Origin: Candidatus Omnitrophota bacterium
Lineage (GTDB): Bacteria > Omnitrophota > Gorgyraeia > Gygaellales > Profunditerraquicolaceae
Direction of reading: 5' to 3'
DNA: 44,552 bases
Assembly (NCBI GenBank): GCA_028716705.1
Contig: JAQUPI010000009.1
Span: forward strand, 1-44,552
The notes under the pieces are model-generated. The model was not told the origin of the DNA, made no database searches, and saw only the letters and a list, made by a program, of their open reading frames with translations. A program made the translations under genes and the position numbers. Every line of letters starts with the position of its first letter. Within the stretch, counting starts at the first letter, position 1. Shown one piece after another: positions 15,330 through 24,888 of this stretch.

Positions 15330-16766
15330 TCAGTTATCAGGGAGAATAACCGTTATATTTAACTCTTTTGGCAAAGCGATTATCATTCTGTCTCTATATT
15401 TAAAGATGACGCGGCATTGCCGCGTTAAAGAAGGCTCGAGTTCAAAGAAATCCTCTTCTCTTATATATAAGATCCGCGGCTTCAAAAGATCCGCTTTTAA
15501 GCTTTCCTCTAATCTCTCCCTGGTATCTATGTGTTTAACCCGGGTGAGCTCTTGAGAATAGAATAAGATCGCGGCCGAATCCTGCCTGTAAACTATAAAA
15601 TCATATTCCGGAAGCTGCCTCAGCAGAAGGTCAATGGCGGGAGACATGCGCACGGTTTCCGCGAAACGTTTGCTGCGGATATTCAATGGCAGGCATAAAA
15701 GGGCCAGGGACGCGGCGATCAGGATGAATTTAATACCTGCGGCGATCTTCGTTTTAAGCCCTTCCTTAAGAAGATGGTCCAGCGCGATGCCGGCCAAAAG
15801 CGCTGTTGCCGCGTACATCGGCAGTATGAAATAATGCAGCTTCTGCCTGCCGAACGAGAAAGCCGCAGGGAAAATAAGCGCCCAAATGACCAAAAGATAA
15901 AGCTCATGATCTTTATTCCTCTTTGCCTCCTTGACCGCCAAGTACCCTCCATAAACGGCCAGGGGAAGAAAATAAAAATACTTGTTTATTATCGCCGTTA
16001 TATAATAATGCCAGGGGACATTAAAGCCGGGCGATTTCATAAGGTGAAGGAAATTCCAGCCCCACCATCGCGAGAATAAAGTATTTTTGTCCAGCCAGAT
16101 CCAAAGCAACACAGGCCCGATAGCGAGCAGCAGCCCCAAGATAAAAAACGGCCGGAAGAATTCTTTAAACCTGCCTAACAGGACCAAATAAACGAAAACG
16201 ATCGCCAGGGGAGCCAGTCCGGAAATATCTTTGCTGAATATGGCTAAAGAAGTGGATAAACCGAATAAAAGGTAGTATTTCTTTGAACGCCTTTGCGCCA
16301 AAATAAATGACAGTATCGCTAAAGTAATGAATAATGTAACCGGAAGGTCCATCCGGCATTGGCGCGAAAGACGCACTATATGGTTGGTAAGCATAAAAAC
16401 CGCGCCCGCGAAGAATCCGGTCCATTGGTTCTTAAGTAACTTGCCGAAATAAAATATAGCCGCGGTCAATGCCAGGGCGCTGAGCATGGAGAACAGCTTT
16501 GCCGCAAATGTGGACACGCCTAAGATTTTAAAGAAAAACCCCGTTATCCAGATGCAGAGCGGAAAATGATAATAAAATACCCCCTGATATACGGGATCAT
16601 AAAGGCCGAGCCAGCTGTTGGTGCGCAGGGCCTCTTTCGCTACCGCCGCGTAATTACAGGAATCCGTATCCAGCCCTCCCGGAACCCAGGAATAGCTGAA
16701 GATCAATATCGCCGCCATTCCCAAAAGCAGGATTAAAAGATTATCCTTTTTTGCTATCTCAGCCAT
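15330..16766 (-). CDS. Membrane glycosyltransferase, family 39 / ArnT-like
   Basis: This 478-residue integral membrane protein has about ten hydrophobic helices. It begins with a PMT/ArnT-style N-terminus: a first helix, then a loop with the acidic pair GGLDTDSCNYAAVAKEALRTNSWLGLYDP, where such enzymes bind the polyprenyl-phosphate sugar donor. The soluble C-terminal domain (about 390-478) is small. Enzymes of this fold move a sugar from a lipid carrier to lipid A, protein or another envelope glycolipid on the outer face of the inner membrane; donor and acceptor are unknown here. It overlaps the upstream membrane family-2 glycosyltransferase by 8 bases, so the two probably act together. It is the last gene of the long directon that begins at the EF-G-like gene. 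Confidence 0.88.
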   Translation of the reverse strand: MAEIAKKDNLLILLLGMAAILIFSYSWVPGGLDTDSCNYAAVAKEALRTNSWLGLYDPVYQGVFYYHFPLCIWITGFFFKILGVSTFAAKLFSMLSALALTAAIFYFGKLLKNQWTGFFAGAVFMLTNHIVRLSRQCRMDLPVTLFITLAILSFILAQRRSKKYYLLFGLSTSLAIFSKDISGLAPLAIVFVYLVLLGRFKEFFRPFFILGLLLAIGPVLLWIWLDKNTLFSRWWGWNFLHLMKSPGFNVPWHYYITAIINKYFYFLPLAVYGGYLAVKEAKRNKDHELYLLVIWALIFPAAFSFGRQKLHYFILPMYAATALLAGIALDHLLKEGLKTKIAAGIKFILIAASLALLCLPLNIRSKRFAETVRMSPAIDLLLRQLPEYDFIVYRQDSAAILFYSQELTRVKHIDTRERLEESLKADLLKPRILYIREEDFFELEPSLTRQCRVIFKYRDRMIIALPKELNITVILPDN

Positions 16767-18273
16767 TCTTTTCTTCGGGGATATTTTTATATACTTTTTC
16801 CGTGGAATAGAATTGCATATATTTGCCTAAAGCCAGCCTTGTCTGCGCGTCCAGGGCGGGGGTAGAACCTAAGATCAATATAATTACCGGCGCCAGGGCC
16901 CATTCTATGACCATCATTATATACTTAAACCATTTTACGTCAGGCGGGCGCTTGGGAAGGATGGTCATGCTCAGGACGATCCAGATCAAGCTTGTCCCCA
17001 GGGCGAAATTAAGAAGGAGACCGCCTATTCTCGGCAGGTTATAGCCTATGGAAGTCTGGCTGAAGAATGCCCCGCCGAACAAAATGGGCAGCGGCGTGAT
17101 CAGCATGATGATCATCGCCCAGACCGCCCAGCTTATATGGCTTTCCAAAAGATTGAACGACCTCCTGATCTTTTTCGCTAAGGGTATTTTTTTATCATGG
17201 ATCAAGCCCTCGACAAGAAAAGGGAAATTCTCTACGCCCCAGGCCCACCTTCTCTTTTGCTTATACTGGACAACGACGGTCTTGAAGATGCTGGTGGAAT
17301 AAGCGGCGTCCATCGAAACAGTGATATACAGGGGGACGACGCGGTAATCACCCTTGTAATATAGGAACGCTTTCCAATAGACTACGGAATCGTCTGAGAT
17401 CATGTTTACCGGCCAGTAGTTTATGGCTACGAGCGTTTTAAAACTCATGCTGTGGCTGGAAAAAGTGACGAATTTTTCCAGGCGCATGCTTTCGATCATC
17501 TGGCAGAAAGAACCGCTTGTTTCCACCAATCTGGCAAAAGCCGGAGCGTACCAGATGTTATTATTGTATACAGGCATGGGCTGGTAACTCGCCTGATGAG
17601 GCCTGGATGAGGTCAGGAAATGGTAAGTAAGGCAGGCAAAATACTGCTTATCCACACAGGTATCAGCGTCAAAACATGAAATAAGGATGTCTTCGTAGGC
17701 AATCGAGCGTTTATCCAAGAATTCTTTAGCCTGTTTTGCGGCCCAGGTAGCGTTGGCGCCTTTGGTCCGGCTTTCTCCCGGGATCCCATCGGGATGGAAA
17801 GTGGAGATGTATCCAAAGAACCCGGACTTGAATTCCTCTTCCAGAATGGCCGCGTTAGAGCGCGAGTCGGAGCTGCGCTCTTCGAAAGCCATCACCACGA
17901 TCATCTTCTCTTTGGGATATTGGCAATCCGCGAGCGATTTCAAGGAAGGCCGCAGTATCTTGAGCCCCTCCTTATACACAGGGAAAATAATCAAATGGTA
18001 AACCTTTGCCCAATCTTTTTTCGGAGCCAGGCCAACACAATCCGATAACCAATCGCGATTTTTCTCATTCGACAGTTTCTTATAAGCCAGGACCAGAAGC
18101 GTGGTAAGATAGATCGTGCGGATATTCCAATAGAACTCAAAAATAATGATCAGGATCGCGCTGAGTATGGGCCTGAATATCGAGAGGCAAGCCAAAAAAA
18201 TAAGTATGCCCCAGGAGATGCAGGCCGGGATAATTTCGAGGTATCTTTTAGTCTTCGCGTTCCCGTTTTTCAT
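16759..18273 (-). CDS. Membrane-bound family 2 glycosyltransferase (cellulose-synthase-like)
   Basis: This 504-residue protein has two N-terminal membrane helices (about 14-60) and a cytosolic family-2 catalytic domain. The domain shows nucleotide-sugar-binding start IFPVYKEG, the metal-binding CFDADT, an acidic SDDSVVYW site and the QXXRW-type motif QKRRWAWG. Several C-terminal membrane helices follow (about 370-490). This layout is that of processive or polyprenyl-linked beta-glycosyltransferases that make or transport polysaccharide. It overlaps the PEGA-protein gene by 26 bases and the ArnT-like gene by 8. Which polymer or lipid it serves cannot be told from the sequence. Confidence 0.88.
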   Translation of the reverse strand: MKNGNAKTKRYLEIIPACISWGILIFLACLSIFRPILSAILIIIFEFYWNIRTIYLTTLLVLAYKKLSNEKNRDWLSDCVGLAPKKDWAKVYHLIIFPVYKEGLKILRPSLKSLADCQYPKEKMIVVMAFEERSSDSRSNAAILEEEFKSGFFGYISTFHPDGIPGESRTKGANATWAAKQAKEFLDKRSIAYEDILISCFDADTCVDKQYFACLTYHFLTSSRPHQASYQPMPVYNNNIWYAPAFARLVETSGSFCQMIESMRLEKFVTFSSHSMSFKTLVAINYWPVNMISDDSVVYWKAFLYYKGDYRVVPLYITVSMDAAYSTSIFKTVVVQYKQKRRWAWGVENFPFLVEGLIHDKKIPLAKKIRRSFNLLESHISWAVWAMIIMLITPLPILFGGAFFSQTSIGYNLPRIGGLLLNFALGTSLIWIVLSMTILPKRPPDVKWFKYIMMVIEWALAPVIILILGSTPALDAQTRLALGKYMQFYSTEKVYKNIPEEKNG

Positions 18274-19210
18274 CGGACTGCCTTAACCTCATCAATTCTT
18301 GGAACGGAGAGAGCTTGGCGTTTAGATCCAATTTATAAAGATTATCGTAAAGGTTGCCGTCTTCGGCCCTTTGCGTGTCCAAGAAATAAAGCGTATCGGT
18401 GCGGGTATCGTAAAAAGAAGGGGTATTTTTTTTAGCCAGGCTTAACAATATTACCGGTTCGCTCCGGGAGTCCGCTTCCATGACCGCGATATTCCTAAGG
18501 CCGATTATTATTAAGTGGTAACTGTCAGAATGCCAATACGCGTCAATTATCGGTTTATAGGGGTAATCGATGACAAAAGGCAGCCTGCAGAAGAGCTTAT
18601 GCTGCTGGGAAATATTGGTTATCCCGATCTTCCGGGAATTGAAATATAGGACTATTTCCCTGTCCGGGGATATCTTCCATTTATCCGCGGGAGGATCCAA
18701 AGGCACTGACTCAGCGACCCGTTCGGACCTGCGCCCCTCTGAATCGGGTTTATATATACCTCCGTCATCGGGGTTGACATAATAGATCGCCCCCCTTTCC
18801 TCGTCCGCCCAAAAAGTAGAGAGTGTTTCGCTGTTTATTTGTTTAATATCGGGCCTCAAAGGAAAAAGGATGATCTTTTCCAGAAACGTTACTTTGCCCG
18901 CGCTTATACCGGCCTGGTTTATCCATGGGTAATGGCCTTCTAATTCAAGCCGCACGGTGTAGTTTCCAGGGAGAAGCTCCGTTACTGTGGCCGGGGTCTT
19001 TGCCGGGAATAAAGTCTCATTCAGAAAGATATTGGCTCCTTGAGGCTGGGTTTTCAAAACCAGCAGCCCCGTCCTGGTGAACTTAAATGCCCGCCGGTCG
19101 AATTTATACCCCAGGGCAAAGGATAAGATCAAGGGCAGCCCCGTGATAAAAATAGCCACACTGGAATAAAACAAGAATGCCCTTATCCTTTGTTCATTGC
19201 GGGTGATCAT
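18248..19210 (-). CDS. PEGA-domain membrane-anchored protein
   Basis: I place the start at the ATG at 19210, giving 320 residues. The open frame extends to 19363, but that part is antisense-like composition lying over folE and has no fold. Residues 8-28 form a membrane anchor (AFLFYSSVAIFITGLPLILSF). A PEGA domain follows (about 45-100: GLLVLKTQPQGANIFLNETLFPAKTPATVTELLPGNYTVRLELEGHYPW), a surface/envelope beta-sandwich often linked to polysaccharide or S-layer attachment. The remaining ~200 residues look like beta-propeller repeats (ISPDREIVLYFNSRKIGITNIS). The gene starts two bases after the folE stop and overlaps the downstream glycosyltransferase, so it is probably involved in the same envelope process. 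The exact function is unknown. Confidence 0.85.
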   Translation of the reverse strand: MITRNEQRIRAFLFYSSVAIFITGLPLILSFALGYKFDRRAFKFTRTGLLVLKTQPQGANIFLNETLFPAKTPATVTELLPGNYTVRLELEGHYPWINQAGISAGKVTFLEKIILFPLRPDIKQINSETLSTFWADEERGAIYYVNPDDGGIYKPDSEGRRSERVAESVPLDPPADKWKISPDREIVLYFNSRKIGITNISQQHKLFCRLPFVIDYPYKPIIDAYWHSDSYHLIIIGLRNIAVMEADSRSEPVILLSLAKKNTPSFYDTRTDTLYFLDTQRAEDGNLYDNLYKLDLNAKLSPFQELMRLRQSDEKRERED

Positions 19211-19212
19211 TA

Positions 19213-19770
19213 TTATGGCTTTATCAGCGCCAGGCACTCCGCGCGCGTTTTTTCGTTCTGTTTGAATACGCCCCTTACGGCGGAAGTGACCGTTAATGTG
19301 CCGGGTTTTTTGATCCCGCGCATGGACATGCACATATGTTCGGCTTCGATGATTACCATGCATCCTTGAGGCTTTAATTTTGACATAATGATCTCGGCGA
19401 TCTGCGTAGTAAGCCGCTCCTGAACCTGCGGGCGCTTGGCTAATATGTCGACGACTCGCACCAGCTTGCTTAATCCGGTTACCCGCCCGCCTTTGGGTAT
19501 GTAAGCGATATGGGCTTTGCCTAAGAACGGGATAAGGTGGTGCTCGCAGCAGGAATATAAGGGTATATTCTTGAGCAAGATTATTTCCTCGTGTTTCTGG
19601 TCGAGGACGACCTCGAGTTCTTTCCTGGGGTCCAGCTTCATCCCGGAGAAGATCTCTTCATACATTTCAGCGAATCTTCGAGGAGTATCCTGAAGGTCTT
19701 TTCTTTTTGGGTCTTCTCCGATGGCTTCTAATATCTCCCTGACCGCCCTTTCGATCTTTTTCTTGTCCAT
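19213..19770 (-). CDS. folE: GTP cyclohydrolase I
   Basis: This 185-residue enzyme matches the usual FolE length. It catalyses the first step of tetrahydrofolate (or queuosine-precursor) synthesis, turning GTP into 7,8-dihydroneopterin triphosphate plus formate. Zinc ligands C75 and H78 are in [11 protein letters not shown], and C147 is in [11 protein letters not shown]; the family motif [20 protein letters not shown] is intact. It lies 13 bases after mnmE and two bases before the PEGA-protein gene, in a run that also carries folC and purH, so folate/one-carbon metabolism is a theme of this stretch. Confidence 0.97.
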   Translation of the reverse strand: MDKKKIERAVREILEAIGEDPKRKDLQDTPRRFAEMYEEIFSGMKLDPRKELEVVLDQKHEEIILLKNIPLYSCCEHHLIPFLGKAHIAYIPKGGRVTGLSKLVRVVDILAKRPQVQERLTTQIAEIIMSKLKPQGCMVIIEAEHMCMSMRGIKKPGTLTVTSAVRGVFKQNEKTRAECLALIKP

Positions 19771-19783
19771 CCCGCCTCCGATG

Positions 19784-21172
19784 TTACTTACCTATGCAAA
19801 AATCCGAGAATATCCTGTCCAGCAGGCTTTCTGAAAACCGTTTCCCCAATAATCCGTCTAAACCCCCCAGGGCGTCTTTGATATCCTGGGCCACAAACTC
19901 ATCCGGAAATTTATTATCCAGCGAATCAAGCGATCGCGCAATGATTTTTTGCGTAACTTTGAGTATCTCGATATGACGGAGCCTGCTTACCATCGCCGGC
20001 TCATTCTGCGCGATTTTCCCGCCGAAGACCATATCCGCTATGGCCGACTCAAGTACATTTATATTTATAAGTTTCTTCGCTGAAATCTCGATCACGCGGC
20101 TGAAGATCTTACACGCCCTATCCCGGTTTATTTTCTGCTTCAGGTCGATTTTATTTATGATCGCGATGACTTTCTTGCCTTTCATTTTTTCCGCGAGCTC
20201 GACATCCTGGCGGCTGAGCGGCTTGGATCCGTCAAGCAGAAAGATTATCAAATCCGCCGAGGTTACGTATTTTTTTGAACGCTGCACCGCTTTCTTTTCC
20301 ACAAGGTCCCGCGGCTCGATTATTCCGGCCGTATCCACTATCCTTACCGGAATACCCTTTATGTCTATGATCTCTTCTATCGTGTCCCGCGTTGTCCCGG
20401 CAACCGGCGTGACTATTGACCGCTCCTGCTTCAGGAGGGCGTTCAACAGCGAAGACTTTCCGACGTTGGGTTTACCGCAAATCACCGCGCGCACTCCTTC
20501 CCGCAATATTTTTCCGCGCCGCGAGCTTTCCAGCAGTTCCTTTAGCGCCTTGTCTATCGCCCTCAGCCGCCCCGGGATCTTCCGGCTTTCAGCGCTGCCG
20601 ATCCCCTCTTCAGGAAAATCAATGGCTGCTTCGAGTAAAGAAAGGATCCCCAATAATTCCCCGGAGATCTGGGATAATTTTTTGGATAGGCCGCCGCCCA
20701 ATTGTTCGACGCCGAGCCTTAATGCGGAATCTGTCTTGGCCCGGATTATATCCAGGACGGCTTCCGCCTGCGCCAGGTCTATCCTTCCGTTTAAAAACGC
20801 CCTTTTTGTGAATTCCCCGGGCGCTGCCATCCGGCAGCCGTTATCCAAAACCAGGTCCAAGACCCTCATCGTGGCGATGATGCCCCCGTGGCAATTTATC
20901 TCAACGACATCTTCTTTAGTATAGCTGCGGGGGGCGCGCATAACGCTCAAGATCACTTCATCGATGACCCCTTTTTCTCCGGCCTTAACGATCCAGCCGT
21001 AGTGTATCGTATATGTCCGGAACCGCGAAGGTTTTTCCCCGTCCCTGGAAACAAAGACCTTTTCGGCTACGGTTAAAGCGTCTTTGCCGCTTATCCTGAC
21101 AATGGCGATCCCGCAATCACCCATGCCTGTGGCGACTGCCGCGATAGTATCATTGGTATCGTATTTGATCAT
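19784..21172 (-). CDS. mnmE: tRNA modification GTPase MnmE
   Basis: The protein has 462 residues if started at the ATG at 21172, which has a GGGAG box nine bases upstream and gives the conserved N-terminus [16 protein letters not shown]. The frame is open further upstream, but only over folC. The N-terminal folate-binding domain (1-120), helical domain and an inserted Ras-like G domain are present: P-loop GKPNVGKS at 233-240, DTAG near 280 and NKID. The C-terminal CIGK motif with its essential cysteine is intact. With MnmG it installs 5-carboxymethylaminomethyl or taurinomethyl-type groups at wobble uridine 34, using a methylene-tetrahydrofolate unit. It overlaps the end of folC by 23 bases; no mnmG is in the window. 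Confidence 0.97.
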   Translation of the reverse strand: MIKYDTNDTIAAVATGMGDCGIAIVRISGKDALTVAEKVFVSRDGEKPSRFRTYTIHYGWIVKAGEKGVIDEVILSVMRAPRSYTKEDVVEINCHGGIIATMRVLDLVLDNGCRMAAPGEFTKRAFLNGRIDLAQAEAVLDIIRAKTDSALRLGVEQLGGGLSKKLSQISGELLGILSLLEAAIDFPEEGIGSAESRKIPGRLRAIDKALKELLESSRRGKILREGVRAVICGKPNVGKSSLLNALLKQERSIVTPVAGTTRDTIEEIIDIKGIPVRIVDTAGIIEPRDLVEKKAVQRSKKYVTSADLIIFLLDGSKPLSRQDVELAEKMKGKKVIAIINKIDLKQKINRDRACKIFSRVIEISAKKLININVLESAIADMVFGGKIAQNEPAMVSRLRHIEILKVTQKIIARSLDSLDNKFPDEFVAQDIKDALGGLDGLLGKRFSESLLDRIFSDFCIGK

Positions 21173-22490
21173 CCCTGAATTCTCCCACAACGAATAAAGA
21201 ACCGCAAACCAAAACCATGTCTTTTCTCGCGGCGATCCGTAAGACAAGTTCTTTTGCCTTTTTTACGCTGTCTGTTATGTGCGTCTTTTTGCCTGTAAAA
21301 TTCTCTTCCAGGTCCCGGGGGTCTGCAGCGCGGGGGTTATCCGCCTTTGTTAAAACAACCTCATCCGCCAAAACCTTAGCCTCGATACATATCCCCTTTA
21401 TGTCTTTATCGCTTGAAATTCCCATGACAAGGAACAGCTTGTTGTAAACAAAATTCTCTTTAACTGTTTCCCTCAGCGCCCTCATGGAAGCGGTATTCTG
21501 CGCTCCGTCAAGGACGATCAAGGGCCCGCGCGATAGGACCTCGCATCTTCCCGGCCAAAGCGTATTATAAAGCCCCCGCTTTATCGCTCCGGCTTCGATA
21601 CCCACGCCCTGCATTTCTAATGCCTCAATAACCCCTATGGCTACGCTGGCATTGATCAACTGGTGGTTGCCCAATAGTATCGTCCTTAAGCCGGGGTAAC
21701 TCTTTAATGACCCCGCCACGCGAAAACCGCTTTTTACCGCCTTATAAGTTATATCCCTGCCTACTTCGTACAATTTGGCGCCCTTTTGCCGGCATTTATC
21801 CCTGATAACCCGCGCCGCCTCTTCTTCCTGCGGCGCGCTGATAACGATCGAATTTGGGGTTTTAATGATACCTGCTTTCTCAATGGCGATCTCTCTGAGC
21901 GTATTGCCTAATTTTTGGGTGTGCTCGTAACTTACCGGGGTTATCGCGGAGACTAAAGAACCGGCGGAATTTGTCGCGTCAAGCCTGCCTCCAAGACCGG
22001 TCTCGAGGACGGCGAAATCAACCTTTTTTTCTTTGAAATAAATGAACGCCAAAGAGGTATAGACCTCAAAAAAAGAAAGAGGGCCGTATGTTGAATTTTT
22101 ATTGTACTCATCAATAGCGGGCCTTAATCTCTTAGTCAGCTCTGCCAGCTCTTTTTCCGCGATCATCCCCTCAAAATCCTTTACGGCCGCTCCGCCTGCC
22201 CGGCCGCTCAATACCCTGATCCTTTCCCGGAAATCCGATAAATGCGGCGAAGTATATAGACCTACCTTATACCCGGATTCTCTCAATATGTAGGCGATGA
22301 ACGCGCAGGTCGAGCCTTTGCCCTTCGTGCCGGCGATATGCAGGCATTTCAAGCTCTTTTCGGGGTTACCTACGCTTGAAAGGAAATTCTGGACGCGTTC
22401 TAATTTAAATGATTCCCTATAAGGATAAGCGGGGAACTTTTCATAATTGATAAAGGATCCTAAATATTGGAGTGTTTCTGGGTAGGTCAT
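21150..22490 (-). CDS. folC: Bifunctional folylpolyglutamate synthase/dihydrofolate synthase
   Basis: This 446-residue Mur-ligase-like enzyme has the P-loop GTKGKGS at 54-60, the LYTSPHLSDFRERIR segment and the family signature LETGLGGRLDATN. It also has the C-terminal LDGAQN motif where the DHFS/FPGS fold binds the amino-acid substrate. It adds glutamate residues to folates in the cytoplasm. It sits between purH (41 bases upstream) and mnmE (overlapping), which fits a one-carbon metabolism group. No clear ribosome binding site precedes the ATG at 22490; instead the intergenic DNA is a heptamer repeat and hairpin. Confidence 0.95.
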   Translation of the reverse strand: MTYPETLQYLGSFINYEKFPAYPYRESFKLERVQNFLSSVGNPEKSLKCLHIAGTKGKGSTCAFIAYILRESGYKVGLYTSPHLSDFRERIRVLSGRAGGAAVKDFEGMIAEKELAELTKRLRPAIDEYNKNSTYGPLSFFEVYTSLAFIYFKEKKVDFAVLETGLGGRLDATNSAGSLVSAITPVSYEHTQKLGNTLREIAIEKAGIIKTPNSIVISAPQEEEAARVIRDKCRQKGAKLYEVGRDITYKAVKSGFRVAGSLKSYPGLRTILLGNHQLINASVAIGVIEALEMQGVGIEAGAIKRGLYNTLWPGRCEVLSRGPLIVLDGAQNTASMRALRETVKENFVYNKLFLVMGISSDKDIKGICIEAKVLADEVVLTKADNPRAADPRDLEENFTGKKTHITDSVKKAKELVLRIAARKDMVLVCGSLFVVGEFRDDQIRYQ

Positions 22491-22492
22491 TT

Positions 22493-22535
22493 CAGGTGCC
22501 AGGTGTTAGGTGTTAGGGGGAAACCTAAAACCTAA
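22493..22535. repeat. Heptamer tandem repeat and inverted repeat between purH and folC
   Basis: Four imperfect 7-base units (CAGGTGC, CAGGTGT, TAGGTGT, TAGGGGG) occupy 22493-22520. The arm TTAGGTGTTAGG (22506-22517) pairs with CCTAAAACCTAA (22524-22535) with one mismatch, so a hairpin covers the purH stop codon. No T-run follows on the minus strand, so it is not a typical terminator. Confidence 0.55.
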
Positions 22536-24088
22536 TGCTTGAAGTGCCTGATCCCGGTAAAGACCATGGCGATCTTATGCTTATCGCAAGCCTTGATTAT
22601 TTCGTCGTCGGAAATGGAACCCCCGGGCTGGATTATGGCTTTAACTCCGGCTTTGGCCGCTTCTATGATAGCGTCCGCTTTCGGAAAGAACGCGTCGGAG
22701 GAAAGGGAGGAATTCCGGCTTAATTTTCCCGATTTGAACCTGGCGATCTTTACGGAATCGACCCTGGACATTTGTCCCGCTCCTATACCGACGGTCTTTG
22801 TGCCCTGGGTCAAGACAATGGCGTTGGATTTTACATGCTTGGCTACCTTCCATCCGAAGATCAGGCTTTCTAATTCTTTTTTTGTGGGTTTCTTTTTTGA
22901 GATTATTTTGAGGCTGCTCAGATCCAGTGTCTGTAAATTCTTATCTTGGGCCAGGAGCCCGCCGCTTACCCGCTTTAACTCAGGCTCGTCTATGGGGGCA
23001 GTGTCATTTAACTCTAATAAACGCAGGTTCTTTTTATTTTTAAACAGATCCAAAACCGCTTTATCAAAACCGGGAGCGATGACGCACTCCAGGAACCCGC
23101 TTTTAGCGATCGCCTTGCCTGCCTTAAGGTCCACTCTGCGGTTCAGCGCGACTATCCCGCCGAAGGCCGAAAGCGGGTCGCATTTATGCGCAGCCAGAAA
23201 GGCTTTCTCTAAAGTTTTGTCTTCCGCCGCTCCGCATGGATTATTGTGCTTTACGATTACGGCAGCGGGACCGTTGAATTCCCGCGCCAATTCCCAGGCG
23301 CTGTTTAAATCCAGGATATTGTTGAAAGAAAGCTCTTTACCCTGAAGCTGCTTGAGGTTTATCAGGCCTTTGTCTTTGCCTTTCTCTTTGTAAAAAGCCG
23401 CCTTCTGATGGGGGTTTTCACCGTACCTCAGATCCTGGATCTTCTCAAAAAATAAATTTAATTCCCTGGGTAACCCGCGGGATCCGCTTTGCGGCTTGAA
23501 ATAATTCCTTAAGTAACCATAGATCGCGTTATCATAGCGGCTGGTATGGTTAAAAACATCTATGGCCAGCTCACGCATTAGATCTTCGGACAAGCTCCCG
23601 TTATTCTTTTCCAATTCCTCCACAACGGAGTTATAACTCGCGGGATTGCATATAACCGCCACAAATTTATGGTTCTTCGCCGCGGAACGCAGCATTGACG
23701 GACCGCCGATATCTATATTCTCAATAACCTCCTCGATTTTAACTCCAGGCTTTTGGGAAGTCTTCTCGAAGGGATAAAGGTTTACCACTACCATATCTAT
23801 GAGCCCGATATCATGCTCTTTTAGGCTCCGCATATGCTCCGGTTTATCTCTTAGGGCGAGCAGCCCGCCGTGTATTTTAGGATGCAGTGTTTTCACCCTG
23901 CCATCGAGCATCTCAGGAAAACCCGTATATTCCGATACCTCTTTTACCGGAAGGTTGTTATCCCGCAGGATCTTGGCCGTCCCGCCGGTAGAGAGTATCT
24001 CGACCCCAAAACGGGTCAATTCCTTCGCAAAATCAAGGATGCCTGTTTTATCCGATACGCTGATTAACGCGCGCCTTATCTTGACCAT
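22532..24088 (-). CDS. purH: Bifunctional AICAR transformylase / IMP cyclohydrolase
   Basis: This 518-residue protein is full length. The N-terminal IMP cyclohydrolase domain (about 1-195) has STGGTAKILRD and GRVKTLHPKIHGGLL. The C-terminal AICAR formyltransferase domain has RYGENPHQKAAFY and the catalytic KHNNPCGAA. It carries out the last two steps of de novo purine synthesis, using 10-formyl-tetrahydrofolate. A GGAGGT ribosome binding site lies eight bases upstream of the ATG at 24088. The 98 bases separating it from the YchF-like gene contain no clear terminator, so it may be read from the EF-G promoter; purH and folC then link purine and folate supply. Confidence 0.97.
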   Translation of the reverse strand: MVKIRRALISVSDKTGILDFAKELTRFGVEILSTGGTAKILRDNNLPVKEVSEYTGFPEMLDGRVKTLHPKIHGGLLALRDKPEHMRSLKEHDIGLIDMVVVNLYPFEKTSQKPGVKIEEVIENIDIGGPSMLRSAAKNHKFVAVICNPASYNSVVEELEKNNGSLSEDLMRELAIDVFNHTSRYDNAIYGYLRNYFKPQSGSRGLPRELNLFFEKIQDLRYGENPHQKAAFYKEKGKDKGLINLKQLQGKELSFNNILDLNSAWELAREFNGPAAVIVKHNNPCGAAEDKTLEKAFLAAHKCDPLSAFGGIVALNRRVDLKAGKAIAKSGFLECVIAPGFDKAVLDLFKNKKNLRLLELNDTAPIDEPELKRVSGGLLAQDKNLQTLDLSSLKIISKKKPTKKELESLIFGWKVAKHVKSNAIVLTQGTKTVGIGAGQMSRVDSVKIARFKSGKLSRNSSLSSDAFFPKADAIIEAAKAGVKAIIQPGGSISDDEIIKACDKHKIAMVFTGIRHFKH

Positions 24089-24186
24089 AATATATTACCT
24101 CCATTAAATGCGATAAAACGATGGGTGGATAATGGATCTTTATCATTGAGTTTATTGGGGGAATTTTAAATTTAGGAATAAACGGA

Positions 24187-24888
24187 TTATTTATTGAACC
24201 TGAAATTAACCAAATCTCCGTCCTGCATTATATAATCTTTCTGTTCCAGGCGGAGCTTGCCCTGCTGTTTTGCCTGACTCTCGCCTCCCGCCTGCAGAAA
24301 ATCAGAGAGGCTGATGATCTCCGCGCGGATAAAGCCGCGCTGGATATCGGAGTGTATGGCTCCGGCCGCCTCCCAGGCGGTAGTTCCCTGACGGATCGGC
24401 CAGGCGCGGGTTTCTTTTTCTCCCGCTGTAAAAAAACTTATAAAGCCGGATTCTTTAAACGCCCGCAATAATAATTTATTAAAATCTTCAAGCTCTTGTT
24501 TTCCCGCGACTATAACCGGATTGTTGGTAAGCAAGCCATAGCCAGACATCATCTTTCTTTCATCCTGAGTCAGCTCGAGCCTGAAAATAAATTCCTCTTT
24601 TTCCAGGGCAGCCTTCAATTTACTCAATAAGGCTTTTTCGATATCATTTTCCACGCGGGAAAGGCGCGTTTCTATGAATTCAAGGTCTTTCAATATCAAA
24701 TCAGCGCGCGAGTCTTCATGGACTATTATCGCGTCCGCCTCTAAACAGGCGTCCTCCTTGCCGGTTTCGGCCTGGACATAGGTTTTCTTTTTGGCCTTTA
24801 CGAATTTATCTACCTCATCAAGGCGGCTGTCCTTTATATTTTGCTTACCGGCTGGCAGGCCGGGAAGGGCGAATAGGCCTATTTTCAC
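24187..24888 (-). CDS. YchF-like protein with eroded GTPase domain
   Basis: This 233-residue protein has the C-terminal two thirds of a YchF/Obg-family ribosome-associated ATPase. A coiled middle region (about 70-120) is followed by the complete TGS-like (DUF933) end, with RAWPIRQGTTAWEAAGAIHSD, FIRAEIISLSDFLQAGG and KLRLEQKDYIMQDGDLVNFRFNK. The N-terminal G domain is reduced to ~75 residues. The usual GLPNVGKST P-loop is replaced by LPGLPAGKQ, and the sequence jumps to DSRLDEVDKFVKAKKK, which in YchF lies after the P-loop. Full-length YchF is about 360 residues, so nucleotide hydrolysis is unlikely. The start is GTG at 24888, overlapping the EF-G-like stop by four bases, so the two are co-translated. 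It could be a regulatory remnant that still binds ribosomes. Confidence 0.85.
   Translation of the reverse strand: MKIGLFALPGLPAGKQNIKDSRLDEVDKFVKAKKKTYVQAETGKEDACLEADAIIVHEDSRADLILKDLEFIETRLSRVENDIEKALLSKLKAALEKEEFIFRLELTQDERKMMSGYGLLTNNPVIVAGKQELEDFNKLLLRAFKESGFISFFTAGEKETRAWPIRQGTTAWEAAGAIHSDIQRGFIRAEIISLSDFLQAGGESQAKQQGKLRLEQKDYIMQDGDLVNFRFNK

Noticed and set aside
18248-19363. Longer 371-residue version of the PEGA protein
   Set aside because: The first 51 residues are read out of frame across folE and have no hydrophobic or domain features; the ATG at 19210 begins just before the membrane anchor.
20040-20924. Long plus-strand open frame opposite mnmE
   Set aside because: It mirrors the real mnmE frame on the other strand, has low-complexity Ser/Arg composition and no recognisable domain or ribosome binding site.
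22539-23345. Long plus-strand open frame opposite purH
   Set aside because: It is a codon-bias shadow of purH; no domain, and the purH frame is full length and conserved.
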